Shown here: piece after piece, positions 8,419 to 16,061 of the stretch
How the letters are laid out: every line of letters begins with the position of its first letter
Position numbering within the stretch: the stretch's first letter is position 1
Assembly: GCA_002350525.1 (NCBI GenBank)
Contig: DEFA01000026.1
Location: 1 to 29,745, forward strand
Direction of reading: 5' to 3'
Length of the DNA stretch: 29,745 bases
Source of the DNA: Lachnospiraceae bacterium UBA2864
Lineage (GTDB): Bacteria > Bacillota > Clostridia > Lachnospirales > Lachnospiraceae
Translations under genes and position numbers: made by a program
Notes under the pieces: model-generated
What the model was told of the DNA's origin: nothing
What the model saw: only the letters and a program-made list of their open reading frames with translations
Databases searched by the model: none

Positions 8419-10830
8419 TTACTGTGACATTAATTTCTTCATATATTGTTCAACAAGGTTATAACCATATCTTTCTGTTGTTGCCCATCCAAATCCTTTT
8501 GGATTTTCTTTCTGTCCAAGCCATTCAACATATGGTGCGGTTCCTCTGGTTACAAGCTTAAATCTAGGATCCACGATTGTATTCTTTATAGCATCGGTAC
8601 AAGCATAAGCTTTAAGATGCTGAACCTGAGCTCTTACACCCATTCTTACGGATGTGAACTCTGCAATTTTTCTGTTATTTGCCGAATCTGTTGCTCCGAT
8701 TCCCGCGAAGTTATAATCCTCAATATGAACCAGTCCTCCGAACCTGAGAAATCCTGTTTCATTCATAGCCTGAGCAAATGCAACTTCAGCTCTTACGCCC
8801 TCAGCTGCACACTCTTCTAAGTATATCTGACAAAAATCTTCTATCGTTTTTGCATCAGAATTTTTATAGTATTCCGGATATGAAGCATTCTTCTTATAAT
8901 ATGAAACCATCTGAGCCTTAGTAACCGTAGATGATCCCATTATCGGAGTTTTTCCGTTTGCATTAGCCGCATTAATTGCATTTGTTCTGAGTTTAGCATA
9001 TTCGTTCTTATCGTATGATGCTTTAGCCTGACGGTTTTCTTTCAGACCGTAAGTTACGAAGTGCTTAAGAACTCCGTCCTCATCAAACTGTCCGAATGCT
9101 CTCTTAATATCAGCATACTTATTTACGTAATAATTAAAGTCATAAACCGATCTGTAATCCACTCCGTTATACACGGTTGTTGCACCTGTCATATTCGGTG
9201 TACCGGTTGCCGCCCTTCCTTCTTTCTTTCCGTACTGTACATAGTGAATATAGTAAAGAGCCTTGTTCGCACCGAATATTCTGGAAAGATCGGAGTTATT
9301 AAGTCTGTATATTCTTACATCGAAGTTTGCAGAAGCCTGACGGCCTTCTTTCATTCCGCAGGTTACGAAATGCTTAAGTGCAGCCTTGTCATCATTTGAG
9401 AACAGTCTCTTCATGTCGGAATACTTATTGATGTAATAGTTGAAATCATATACCGCACTGTAATCCGTACCTTCATAAACTGTTGTAGGATTCTTCGGAG
9501 TGTTGTTAAGACTCTGAACGAATGCCTTATTACCTGCAGGAGTTGTTCCCGCTTTTGCTATTCTGTTTTCGTTAATTCCGTACTCCACAAAATGTCTGAG
9601 AGCTCCGGCATCATTATTCGCAAAGTTTCTCTTTATATCAGCATACTTTTCAATATAGTAATTGAAATCATATATGGCACTGTAATTCTTTCCGTTATAT
9701 ACGGTTGTCGGATTTGTTATTTTAGGCGGATTACTATTCTGGTTCTGATTGTTGGTTGCACCGTTTTGAACAACTTTATCAGCTACTCTCTTTTCAGCCG
9801 CTCCGTTGGATACATAATGCTGATAATATCTGACATTATTTGTTCCGAAGTTTCTCTTAAGATCCGCATAATTATTCTTATATATTTCAGGATTAAAGTT
9901 TGCGGATGCCTGACGTCCTTCCTTCATACCATACTGTAAGAAATGGAAGAAAGCTCCGACCTTGTTGTTTCCGTAAGCCTTCTTTACGTCAGAATATTTG
10001 TTTACATAGTAATCATGATCGTATACTGCACTGTAATCTACATTTCTGCTGATAGTAGGAATAAATGATTTGTTTCTTTCGAAATTAAAATACTCTGCGA
10101 GTCCCTTTGCATCAGCCTGTGCGAGCTTCTTAAGTCCCGCCTCGTTTGAAAGCCACTTCTTGCAGTCATCCTCATTTGTTATAAATGCATGCTCTACTAT
10201 GATAGCCGGAACATGATTCTCTTTTCCCTGTCTTACTATACTGTAGTAATCCGAAAGCGATCCGTCAGGATACTTTGAACCACTTTCTGTAAGACGCGGA
10301 TACAGACCGTTGAGTGCATTCTTCTTAAGACCGAGTGCCGCAAGATTATTAACAATCTTTGCCGCAACGCCATTACCTACTGCATAACAATTCTTGTCGT
10401 AATGGTCGTTCGGAACGCATACCATACAGCCTGTTGCACTTGAAGATCCCGCATTATTATGGATACTGATAAGCAGATCTGCATTTACACTTGCTGCATA
10501 TGTTCCGATTCCGTCCATTGTATAAAAAGACGATGCCTGCTTTTCACGTGTCATGTAGACTCTTACATTATCATATTTCTTAAGCTCGTCTCTCAGATAT
10601 AAAGCTATCTTAAGATTTACATCTCTTTCATAAAGTCCGTTTCCGATTGCGCCGCAATCGCTGCCACCCTTCTGTCCGTGTCCCGGATCGATAACGATGG
10701 TATAAACCGCTCTGTGTCTGCTCCAGTCAGGTTCTGCCGCTTTTGCTTCAGGTGAATAGATAGTTGTTACTATCAGACACGCTATAAGTACGCATGCAAA
10801 TAGCCTCTTAGATACACTTAAAAACTTCAT
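8419..10830 (-). CDS. Two-headed autolysin: Amidase_3, A/B wall repeats, glucosaminidase
   Basis: The secreted product of 803 residues has a signal peptide at 1-32. Residues 42-250 form a zinc N-acetylmuramoyl-L-alanine amidase (Amidase_3) with DPGH (H51), E68 in LYERD, H124 in ISIHNNA and the catalytic E213 in IIVEHAF. Residues 262-606 hold six A/B repeat units, with a Q/N-rich linker near 355-370. Residues 660-800 form an endo-beta-N-acetylglucosaminidase of the LytG/FlgJ type: AFAQAMNETGFL with likely acid E691, then FAGIGA and a C-terminal Y-rich part. The enzyme should cut both stem peptide and glycan strands. The catalytic domains lie at the two ends with the wall-binding repeats between them. 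It is preceded by rmlC (52 nt gap) and followed by rmlA (16 nt gap), under the WalR-box promoter upstream of rmlC. Confidence 0.93.
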   Translation of the reverse strand: MKFLSVSKRLFACVLIACLIVTTIYSPEAKAAEPDWSRHRAVYTIVIDPGHGQKGGSDCGAIGNGLYERDVNLKIALYLRDELKKYDNVRVYMTREKQASSFYTMDGIGTYAASVNADLLISIHNNAGSSSATGCMVCVPNDHYDKNCYAVGNGVAAKIVNNLAALGLKKNALNGLYPRLTESGSKYPDGSLSDYYSIVRQGKENHVPAIIVEHAFITNEDDCKKWLSNEAGLKKLAQADAKGLAEYFNFERNKSFIPTISRNVDYSAVYDHDYYVNKYSDVKKAYGNNKVGAFFHFLQYGMKEGRQASANFNPEIYKNNYADLKRNFGTNNVRYYQHYVSNGAAEKRVADKVVQNGATNNQNQNSNPPKITNPTTVYNGKNYSAIYDFNYYIEKYADIKRNFANNDAGALRHFVEYGINENRIAKAGTTPAGNKAFVQSLNNTPKNPTTVYEGTDYSAVYDFNYYINKYSDMKRLFSNDDKAALKHFVTCGMKEGRQASANFDVRIYRLNNSDLSRIFGANKALYYIHYVQYGKKEGRAATGTPNMTGATTVYNGVDYRSVYDFNYYVNKYADIKRAFGQFDEDGVLKHFVTYGLKENRQAKASYDKNEYAKLRTNAINAANANGKTPIMGSSTVTKAQMVSYYKKNASYPEYYKNSDAKTIEDFCQIYLEECAAEGVRAEVAFAQAMNETGFLRFGGLVHIEDYNFAGIGATDSANNRKIAEFTSVRMGVRAQVQHLKAYACTDAIKNTIVDPRFKLVTRGTAPYVEWLGQKENPKGFGWATTERYGYNLVEQYMKKLMSQ
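9013..10047 (-). repeat. A/B wall-repeat region of the autolysin (six units, A-B-A-A-B-A)
   Basis: A units read DYSAVYD..YY..KYSD.K...GN.....HF..YGMKEGRQA; B units read FN..IYK.NY.DLKR.FG..N..YY.HYV..G..EKR. Linkers are TVYNG.DY-like. Two B units are absent compared with a strict alternation, which suggests deletions. Confidence 0.85.
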
Positions 10831-10882
10831 AAAAAATCCTTTCTTAAAAATATAAATCTAAAATCTCTTGTTTAATCTATGA

Positions 10883-11458
10883 TTAAGCCAGCCCTCTTTC
10901 TGACATATATTCTTTGATTCCGCCCCACTTCTGATCCTTATCCGAAAATGTAAGGTCTGCGGCAGTCATTCCTTCCGGCATAGGCCACTCAACACCGATA
11001 TCCGGATCGGACCACAGAAGTCCGCCCTCATCGTTCGGATGATAGAAGTCCGTGCACTTATAAGTGAATTCAGCATAGTCCGATAATACTATAAATCCGT
11101 GTGCAAAATTCTTCGGAATAAAGAACTGCTTCTTGTTTTCCGCTGAAAGTCTTACGCCATGCCACTTTCCGAATGTTTTAGAACCCGGTCTGAGATCAAC
11201 CGCAACATCGAATACCTCTCCGTTCACAACTCTTACAAGTTTATCCTGTGGGAAGTTGATCTGAAAATGAAGTCCTCTTAAAACGCCCTTCTTGGAAGCT
11301 GACTGATTATCCTGAACAAACTGAAGATCTATACCGGCCTCTTTGAAGTCGTTATAGTTATAAGTCTCCATAAAATAACCTCTGTCATCTCCGAAAACGG
11401 TAGGAGTAATAATCTTTAATCCTTCAATCTCACAAGTTTCAACATTAATCTTTCCCAT
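10883..11458 (-). CDS. rmlC: dTDP-4-dehydrorhamnose 3,5-epimerase
   Basis: RmlC epimerises dTDP-4-keto-6-deoxyglucose at C3 and C5, the third step to dTDP-L-rhamnose, in the cytoplasm. The product has 191 residues, a normal length. Visible signatures are GDDRGYFMETYN, FVQDNQSASKKGVLRGLHFQ with the catalytic His of GLHFQ, VFDVAVDLRPGS, FFIPKNFAHGF and YKCTDFYHP. It starts at ATG 11458 with AGGAGA 8 bases upstream. It is the first gene of a unit that continues with the autolysin, rmlA and two ChW proteins. Its promoter region carries a WalR-type box at 11517-11533. Confidence 0.97.
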   Translation of the reverse strand: MGKINVETCEIEGLKIITPTVFGDDRGYFMETYNYNDFKEAGIDLQFVQDNQSASKKGVLRGLHFQINFPQDKLVRVVNGEVFDVAVDLRPGSKTFGKWHGVRLSAENKKQFFIPKNFAHGFIVLSDYAEFTYKCTDFYHPNDEGGLLWSDPDIGVEWPMPEGMTAADLTFSDKDQKWGGIKEYMSERGLA

Positions 11459-11485
11459 TGTGTAAATCTCCTGTTATATATATAA

Positions 11486-11533
11486 ATATTATTCAAAATC
11501 GCATAGATAACTAATTGTAACATATTCGTAACA
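11486..11533 (-). promoter_or_regulatory. WalR-type box and promoter region of the rmlC-autolysin-rmlA unit
   Basis: The minus strand holds TGTTAC-GAATA-TGTTAC at 11533-11517, an exact match to the WalR (YycF) consensus TGTWAH-N5-TGTWAH. A -10-like TAATAT lies at 11491-11486; no convincing -35 is present, as is common for activated promoters. WalRK in other Firmicutes controls wall hydrolases, which fits the autolysin in this unit. Binding by a WalR homologue is inference. Confidence 0.65.
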
Positions 11534-11543
11534 ATTTGCAAAG

Positions 11544-11582
11544 AAAAAAAGGAATCTTCACAAAATATTAAAGATTCCTTTT
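11544..11582 (-). terminator. Intrinsic terminator after the deacetylase gene
   Basis: On the minus strand the stem AAAAGGAATCTT / AAGATTCCTTTT (12-base loop at 11559-11570) runs into a seven-T tract. It lies 45 nt past the deacetylase stop and isolates it from the rmlC unit. Confidence 0.88.
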
Positions 11583-11627
11583 AATCTGCTTATTATTTTA
11601 TTTACCGGCAACTACCAATCGCCATTC

Positions 11628-13484
11628 TTACTTGCCTCTTCTTCCTTCACTCTTACCGTAAAGTACGTAGTGCCTTAAAGCGCCTGCATCGTCATTTGCA
11701 TAATTCCTTTTGATATCAGCATAATGACTTATATAATAATCAAAGTTGTACTCACTACTGTAATCTTTTCCTTCATATACTGTTGTCGGATTGATTATCT
11801 TTGTAACTCCTACAGCCTTTCTTCCTTCTTTAGCACCGAAGTTTATGTAGTGCATATAGTACTTAACGTTATCTTTTCCGAACTTACGTCTGAGGTCGGA
11901 GTTCGCATTCTTATATGACTGAAGTTCGAAGTTCGGGCTTCCCTGTCTTCCTTCCTTCATTCCGTACTGTACGAACTGCTTCAGAGCCGCATAGTCATTA
12001 TTTCCGCATACTCTCTTTACATCCGGATATTTTGAAACATAGTACTTGTAATTAAATACCTTTGAATAATCAACACCGTTATATGTAGTTACCGGATTGT
12101 TGAGATTTGCGGCACCCGCTCTCTTCTCGTTATATCCGAACTGCATGTAATGTGTATAGTAAGCCTTTGAATCAGATCCGTATTTTCTGCTCAGATCATC
12201 ATATCTCTGGCTGTAGTACTTGGCATCAAAGTTCTCACTTGCCTGTCTCTTCTCATTTATACCAAACTGTGCGAAATGTATCAGATAGAGATTATCGTTA
12301 TCGCCGAATGCAGTTCTCAGATCTGAATACTTACTCTTATAATAACTGAGCGAGAATACGGCACTACCCTGTCTGCCTTCCTTCATTCCGTACTTGATAT
12401 AATGATTCCACAGTGCATCCGTATCATATCCGAAAGCTTTCTTTAAATCCGGATACTTATCTGCATAGAACTTCGCATCAAAGGTTCCGTAGAATCCGCC
12501 TGCGGTAACATCATAAGATGCTACAGGTGTTCTTGTACCGTATTTATCATAACCAACAACCTTTATGGTCATGTTTTTGTCCGGTGTTATGCTTCCGTTA
12601 AACTCATTTCCCTTATAAGCCGGTGTTGAACCGTCTGTAGTGTAATAATATGTGAGTCCGCTCTTCTTATCCAGAGATATGGTAACATTAGCATAATTGT
12701 CACGTGATATCTCCAGTTCCGGAGCCGAATATGCCGGAAGGTTTGTTCCGGTAACTCCAACCTTTGAATATGTTGAACCGTTTGAAGGAGTAACTCCTCT
12801 TCTTCTGAAAAGCTCTGCTACGGTTACACATTCATATCCCTGAGCCTGAAGTGATGATATAGCTCTGAGAGCTCCGTCAACGCTCGATCCGTAAAGATCA
12901 TGAACAAGCACGATACCGCCGTCGCTGGCTGCATTCATGATGTTGTTATAAACCGTATTTGAATTTCTGTACTTCCAGTCAAGCGGATCGACCGACCAGA
13001 GGATCATAGGTGCATTTACATTGTTCGATATTGTACTTGATCTTGCACCTCCCGGGATACGTACAAAGGTCTGAAAGTATCCGCCCATTGCATCATAAAG
13101 ATATGAATTGACATCAGCAACCTGGGACTGCATCTGTCCCCCGCTGAGTTTTGTAAAAGGAGTAACATGACTCCATGTGTGATTGGCAATCTGGTGTCCG
13201 TCTCTGACCATACGTCTTACAAGACTCATGTTATTTCTGACACCGTGAGCACCGTTAACACCGTTCATGAAAAATGTTGCCTTGGCTCCACGTGCACTGA
13301 GCCCGTCAAGAAGCCTTCCTGTCTGCGCCGATGACGGTCCGTCATCGAAAGTGAAAGCTATGAGCTTAGTTCCCGCTGCCTCAACCTTTACCTTAGGTTC
13401 CCCAACATATACTAAGGTAAATGCAATCAGTACTGCCAGCAATCCGGCCAGCATTTTTTGAAAAACACGTCTGCTTTTCTTCAC
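11628..13484 (-). CDS. Secreted polysaccharide deacetylase (NodB) with A/B wall repeats
   Basis: The product has 618 residues and a GTG start at 13484, 7 bases after GGAGG. A signal peptide spans about 1-36. Residues 40-230 are a NodB homology domain with all five motifs: TFDDG (D47, D48), HTWSH (H102 and H106, metal ligands), RIPGG (R142), DPLDW (D166) and LVHD (H195). It should remove N- or O-acetyl groups from peptidoglycan, or from another amino-sugar polymer. Residues 253-325 look like a chitobiase-C-type beta domain (YYYTTDGSTPAY, TIKVVGYDKYG). Residues 331-618 hold six A/B repeats. It has its own promoter (13567-13594), a WalR-type box (13604-13620) and a terminator, so it is monocistronic. 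Peptidoglycan N-deacetylation would raise lysozyme resistance; the true substrate is not decided by sequence. Confidence 0.93.
   Translation of the reverse strand: MKKSRRVFQKMLAGLLAVLIAFTLVYVGEPKVKVEAAGTKLIAFTFDDGPSSAQTGRLLDGLSARGAKATFFMNGVNGAHGVRNNMSLVRRMVRDGHQIANHTWSHVTPFTKLSGGQMQSQVADVNSYLYDAMGGYFQTFVRIPGGARSSTISNNVNAPMILWSVDPLDWKYRNSNTVYNNIMNAASDGGIVLVHDLYGSSVDGALRAISSLQAQGYECVTVAELFRRRGVTPSNGSTYSKVGVTGTNLPAYSAPELEISRDNYANVTISLDKKSGLTYYYTTDGSTPAYKGNEFNGSITPDKNMTIKVVGYDKYGTRTPVASYDVTAGGFYGTFDAKFYADKYPDLKKAFGYDTDALWNHYIKYGMKEGRQGSAVFSLSYYKSKYSDLRTAFGDNDNLYLIHFAQFGINEKRQASENFDAKYYSQRYDDLSRKYGSDSKAYYTHYMQFGYNEKRAGAANLNNPVTTYNGVDYSKVFNYKYYVSKYPDVKRVCGNNDYAALKQFVQYGMKEGRQGSPNFELQSYKNANSDLRRKFGKDNVKYYMHYINFGAKEGRKAVGVTKIINPTTVYEGKDYSSEYNFDYYISHYADIKRNYANDDAGALRHYVLYGKSEGRRGK
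11631..12494 (-). repeat. A/B wall-repeat region of the deacetylase (six units, A-B-B-A-B-A)
   Basis: Units start at FYGTFDAKFYADKYPDLKK. The region contains an unusual B-B tandem in the middle and ends with an A unit and the tail EGRRGK at the very C-terminus. Confidence 0.85.
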
Positions 13485-13521
13485 GTCTATACCTCCACTG
13501 TTTTTTCTATAGATAAAACGA

Positions 13522-13546
13522 ATGCCCTGTTATAAAAACAGGGCAT
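13522..13546 (-). other. Hairpin in the deacetylase 5' leader
   Basis: ATGCCCTGTT-TTTAT-AACAGGGCAT forms a 10-bp stem followed on the minus strand by TCGTTTTATC. It is downstream of the predicted promoter and 38 nt before the GTG start. It may terminate read-through from the upstream CHAP-like gene or act as a leader structure; the T tract is weak. Confidence 0.6.
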
Positions 13547-13566
13547 CCGGTGTTTCTACATATTCA

Positions 13567-13594
13567 ATTTTACTTCAAACAGCAGAGAATTCAA
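13567..13594 (-). promoter_or_regulatory. Promoter of the deacetylase gene
   Basis: The minus strand reads TTGAAT (13594-13589), a 16-bp spacer, then TAAAAT (13572-13567). It lies just downstream of the WalR-type box and about 80-110 bp before the GTG start. Confidence 0.6.
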
Positions 13595-13603
13595 GCAATT
13601 TAT

Positions 13604-13620
13604 TGTTACATTTATGTTAA
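13604..13620 (+). promoter_or_regulatory. WalR-type box upstream of the deacetylase promoter
   Basis: TGTTAC-ATTTA-TGTTAA on the plus strand matches TGTWAH-N5-TGTWAH exactly. It lies 10 bp upstream of the predicted -35, in the opposite orientation to the other two boxes in the window. Confidence 0.6.
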
Positions 13621-13633
13621 AGTTTAATTACAA

Positions 13634-16018
13634 TTATTTGCCGCTTCTGCCTTCTGCTTTTCCTGTCAGAACATAGTGCTTGTAGTACAGGAAAAAATCA
13701 CTTCCGAAGTGTCTCTGTAAGTCTTTATAACGGTTTCTGTATATCCTTACATTGAAGTTTGCACTTGCCTGACGGCCTTCCTTCATACCGCAGCTTGTGA
13801 AATGATTAAAGAGCTTCATTTCATCATATCCGTAAATCTTCTTGAGATCCGGATTGTTGTCTGCATAATACTTAGCGTCGAAAACAGCCTTATAATCTAT
13901 TCCCTTAAAGATAGTTGTATAAGCTGCATTTCTCTTTTCCTTCGCACCGTAATTCATATAGTGCAGATAATACTTTGTATTATCATTCTTGAAGTTTCTG
14001 TTGAGATCGGCATAGTTGCTCTTATATGCTTCAACATTGAAAGTAGCCTTAGCCTGACGGCCTTCTTTCATACCACTCTTGATAAAGTGATCGAGTGCTC
14101 CGACATCATCATTTCCGAAAAGTCTCTTAATATCGGAATATCTGCTGATATAATAGTTGAAATCATATACTGCGCTGTAATCAACTCCGTTCAGCTTTGT
14201 TATCGGATTCTGAACTTTTGTTACGCCCGTAGCGACTCTGTTCTCTTTCTTTCCGAACTTTATGTAGTGCAGATAATACTGCTTCAGATCGTTCTTATAA
14301 GCAGTTCTCAGATCGCTGTACTTATTCTTATATGACTTTACGTCAAATGCAGCGCTTGCCTGACGGCCTTCCTTCATTCCGCTGTTTACGAAATGCTCAA
14401 GTGCACCTACATCGTCTTTTCCGTAAATTCTGTTGATATCAGAGTACTTTGTCTTGTAGTAGTTGAAATCGTATACTGCGCTGTAATCAACTCCACCCCA
14501 CTTGGTAAGCGGAACAAGCTGAACGTTACCTGTTGCTACAAGTCCCTTCTTCTTTCCCGTATTGATGTAATGCATATAATACTTAGGTAGATCGTTTCTG
14601 AACTGAATTCTGAGATCCGAATATCTGTTCTTATATGAATTTACATCAAAGTTTGCACTACCCTGTCTTCCTTCTTTCATACCGAAAGTGATGAAGTGAT
14701 TAAGTGCAGCGGCCTTGTTGTTACCTACTGCTTTCTTAACATCAGGATACTTGTTGATATAGAAATTAAAATCAAATACTGCCGAATAATCGATGCTTTC
14801 CTTTATGGAAATATTCTTGCGCTTGTCAAGGCCGTTACCTACTATAATGATTCCGGTGCTGTCGCCCGAAACTGTTCCTGCAGGTGAAGATGTCTGCTTT
14901 ACGGAAACCTTCATGGCTGTTGTATCATTATAGATTCTGGAGCCTGCTTCATGCTCCATAACTCTTATATACTTCTGTCCGTTATATGTTATAAGATCGA
15001 GTTTGAAATCATCATCGTTGATCTTATTCTTAATAGACTTGATATTTCCGTTCTTATCTACAACCGCAACGCAGAGAACCTCATCCTGTCTCTCGTTCAT
15101 TATCGTAAATTCACTTCCGTCAGCGATATCAGGTGTACCTGACTCCTTCTGAAGGCCGATATAGAATTCAAATACAGAGTTCGGGAATGTCCATACTCGT
15201 CTTCCCCATGAACCTACAGGAAGATTCGATATGATATTACCTGATTTCTCATTTCCGTGATACAGGATACAATCAGAACTATCGATACTGTGCTGTACGA
15301 TATTCTGATTCGGAGTATCACCCCAGTAAACCGTGAAATGATGGTCATGGCTGTTTCCGTTTGCCGGCTCCATGATCATGATATCACCCTTCTTTAACTT
15401 TCCGCTTGCCTGAGCAGCTTCAAATGAAGGGAAGTTGTACATGATGATACGACCGTTGTTGGCAAGAGCTCTGAATGTATCGGTTACTCTTCTCAGACTG
15501 TACAGTCCGCCGCTTCCGTAACTTGTCTTTGACATATAGGTTGACTGTGAAACACCCATGTTAAGAACGAGCCATGTAAAGAAAGCAGTACAGTTAAGCT
15601 TTCCGCCCGGACCCGGATGTACATTATCCTGAACCCATGCAAAAGGTGTACCTATATATCTCTGATAAGCCGGTGTTGCAGATGTATATCCGCCATGTGC
15701 GACATAATCATAGTATCCGTTTTCCAGGCTGACCAGCGGCATCTTTGACATAGAAAATCCTGTATTGGCAACACCGCCGAAATACTCATCCCATGTCATA
15801 CCCGAATTAGGATTCGAAACCGATGCTGCATCCGGATAAGGTGTATAATTCATATCCTCCTCATCAAATGAAGAGAATAATCCATACTCATCACCGTATT
15901 CCTCGCCGTCATCCTTTCCCTCACTTGCATATGTTGTAACAGGTAAAGCCTGAACTAACATGAATGCCGTAAGTACTAAAGCAATTGTCTTTTTAAATCT
16001 CTTAAAAATTGTGGACAC
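13634..16018 (-). CDS. Secreted CHAP/amidase-like cysteine hydrolase with A/B wall repeats
   Basis: The product has up to 794 residues. A signal peptide ends near 31 (TTYA), followed by an acidic linker. Residues 105-285 look like a papain-fold cysteine amidase or peptidase: C143 in KLNCTAFFTWLVLNMG, then GDIMIMEP and a His-rich strand HDHHFTVYWG (H224-H227). This resembles NlpC/P60 and CHAP wall hydrolases, but I cannot assign the exact family. Residues 298-375 look like a beta-sandwich (GSEFTIMNE...KVSVKQ), perhaps Cna-B-like. Residues 408-794 are eight A/B repeats in strict alternation. The GTG start at 16018 touches the AGGGGG ribosome binding site; an ATT at 16009 has better spacing. It is 43 nt after the transglutaminase-like gene and probably ends that operon. 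Confidence 0.82.
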   Translation of the reverse strand: MSTIFKRFKKTIALVLTAFMLVQALPVTTYASEGKDDGEEYGDEYGLFSSFDEEDMNYTPYPDAASVSNPNSGMTWDEYFGGVANTGFSMSKMPLVSLENGYYDYVAHGGYTSATPAYQRYIGTPFAWVQDNVHPGPGGKLNCTAFFTWLVLNMGVSQSTYMSKTSYGSGGLYSLRRVTDTFRALANNGRIIMYNFPSFEAAQASGKLKKGDIMIMEPANGNSHDHHFTVYWGDTPNQNIVQHSIDSSDCILYHGNEKSGNIISNLPVGSWGRRVWTFPNSVFEFYIGLQKESGTPDIADGSEFTIMNERQDEVLCVAVVDKNGNIKSIKNKINDDDFKLDLITYNGQKYIRVMEHEAGSRIYNDTTAMKVSVKQTSSPAGTVSGDSTGIIIVGNGLDKRKNISIKESIDYSAVFDFNFYINKYPDVKKAVGNNKAAALNHFITFGMKEGRQGSANFDVNSYKNRYSDLRIQFRNDLPKYYMHYINTGKKKGLVATGNVQLVPLTKWGGVDYSAVYDFNYYKTKYSDINRIYGKDDVGALEHFVNSGMKEGRQASAAFDVKSYKNKYSDLRTAYKNDLKQYYLHYIKFGKKENRVATGVTKVQNPITKLNGVDYSAVYDFNYYISRYSDIKRLFGNDDVGALDHFIKSGMKEGRQAKATFNVEAYKSNYADLNRNFKNDNTKYYLHYMNYGAKEKRNAAYTTIFKGIDYKAVFDAKYYADNNPDLKKIYGYDEMKLFNHFTSCGMKEGRQASANFNVRIYRNRYKDLQRHFGSDFFLYYKHYVLTGKAEGRSGK
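13637..14797 (-). repeat. A/B wall-repeat region of the CHAP-like protein (eight units, four AB pairs)
   Basis: This is a regular A-B alternation with linkers such as VQNPITKLNGVDY. The last pair starts DYKAVFDAKYYADNNPDLKK and ends EGRSGK at the C-terminus. Confidence 0.88.
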
Positions 16019-16061
16019 CCCCTCTTTTTGTCTTAAATATATAGTAAATCTTTATTATGTA

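Noticed and set aside
13802..14335. Plus-strand frames of 100-180 codons across the A/B repeats
   Set aside because: They recur at the same phase in every repeat region, as expected from mirror translation of tandem repeats.
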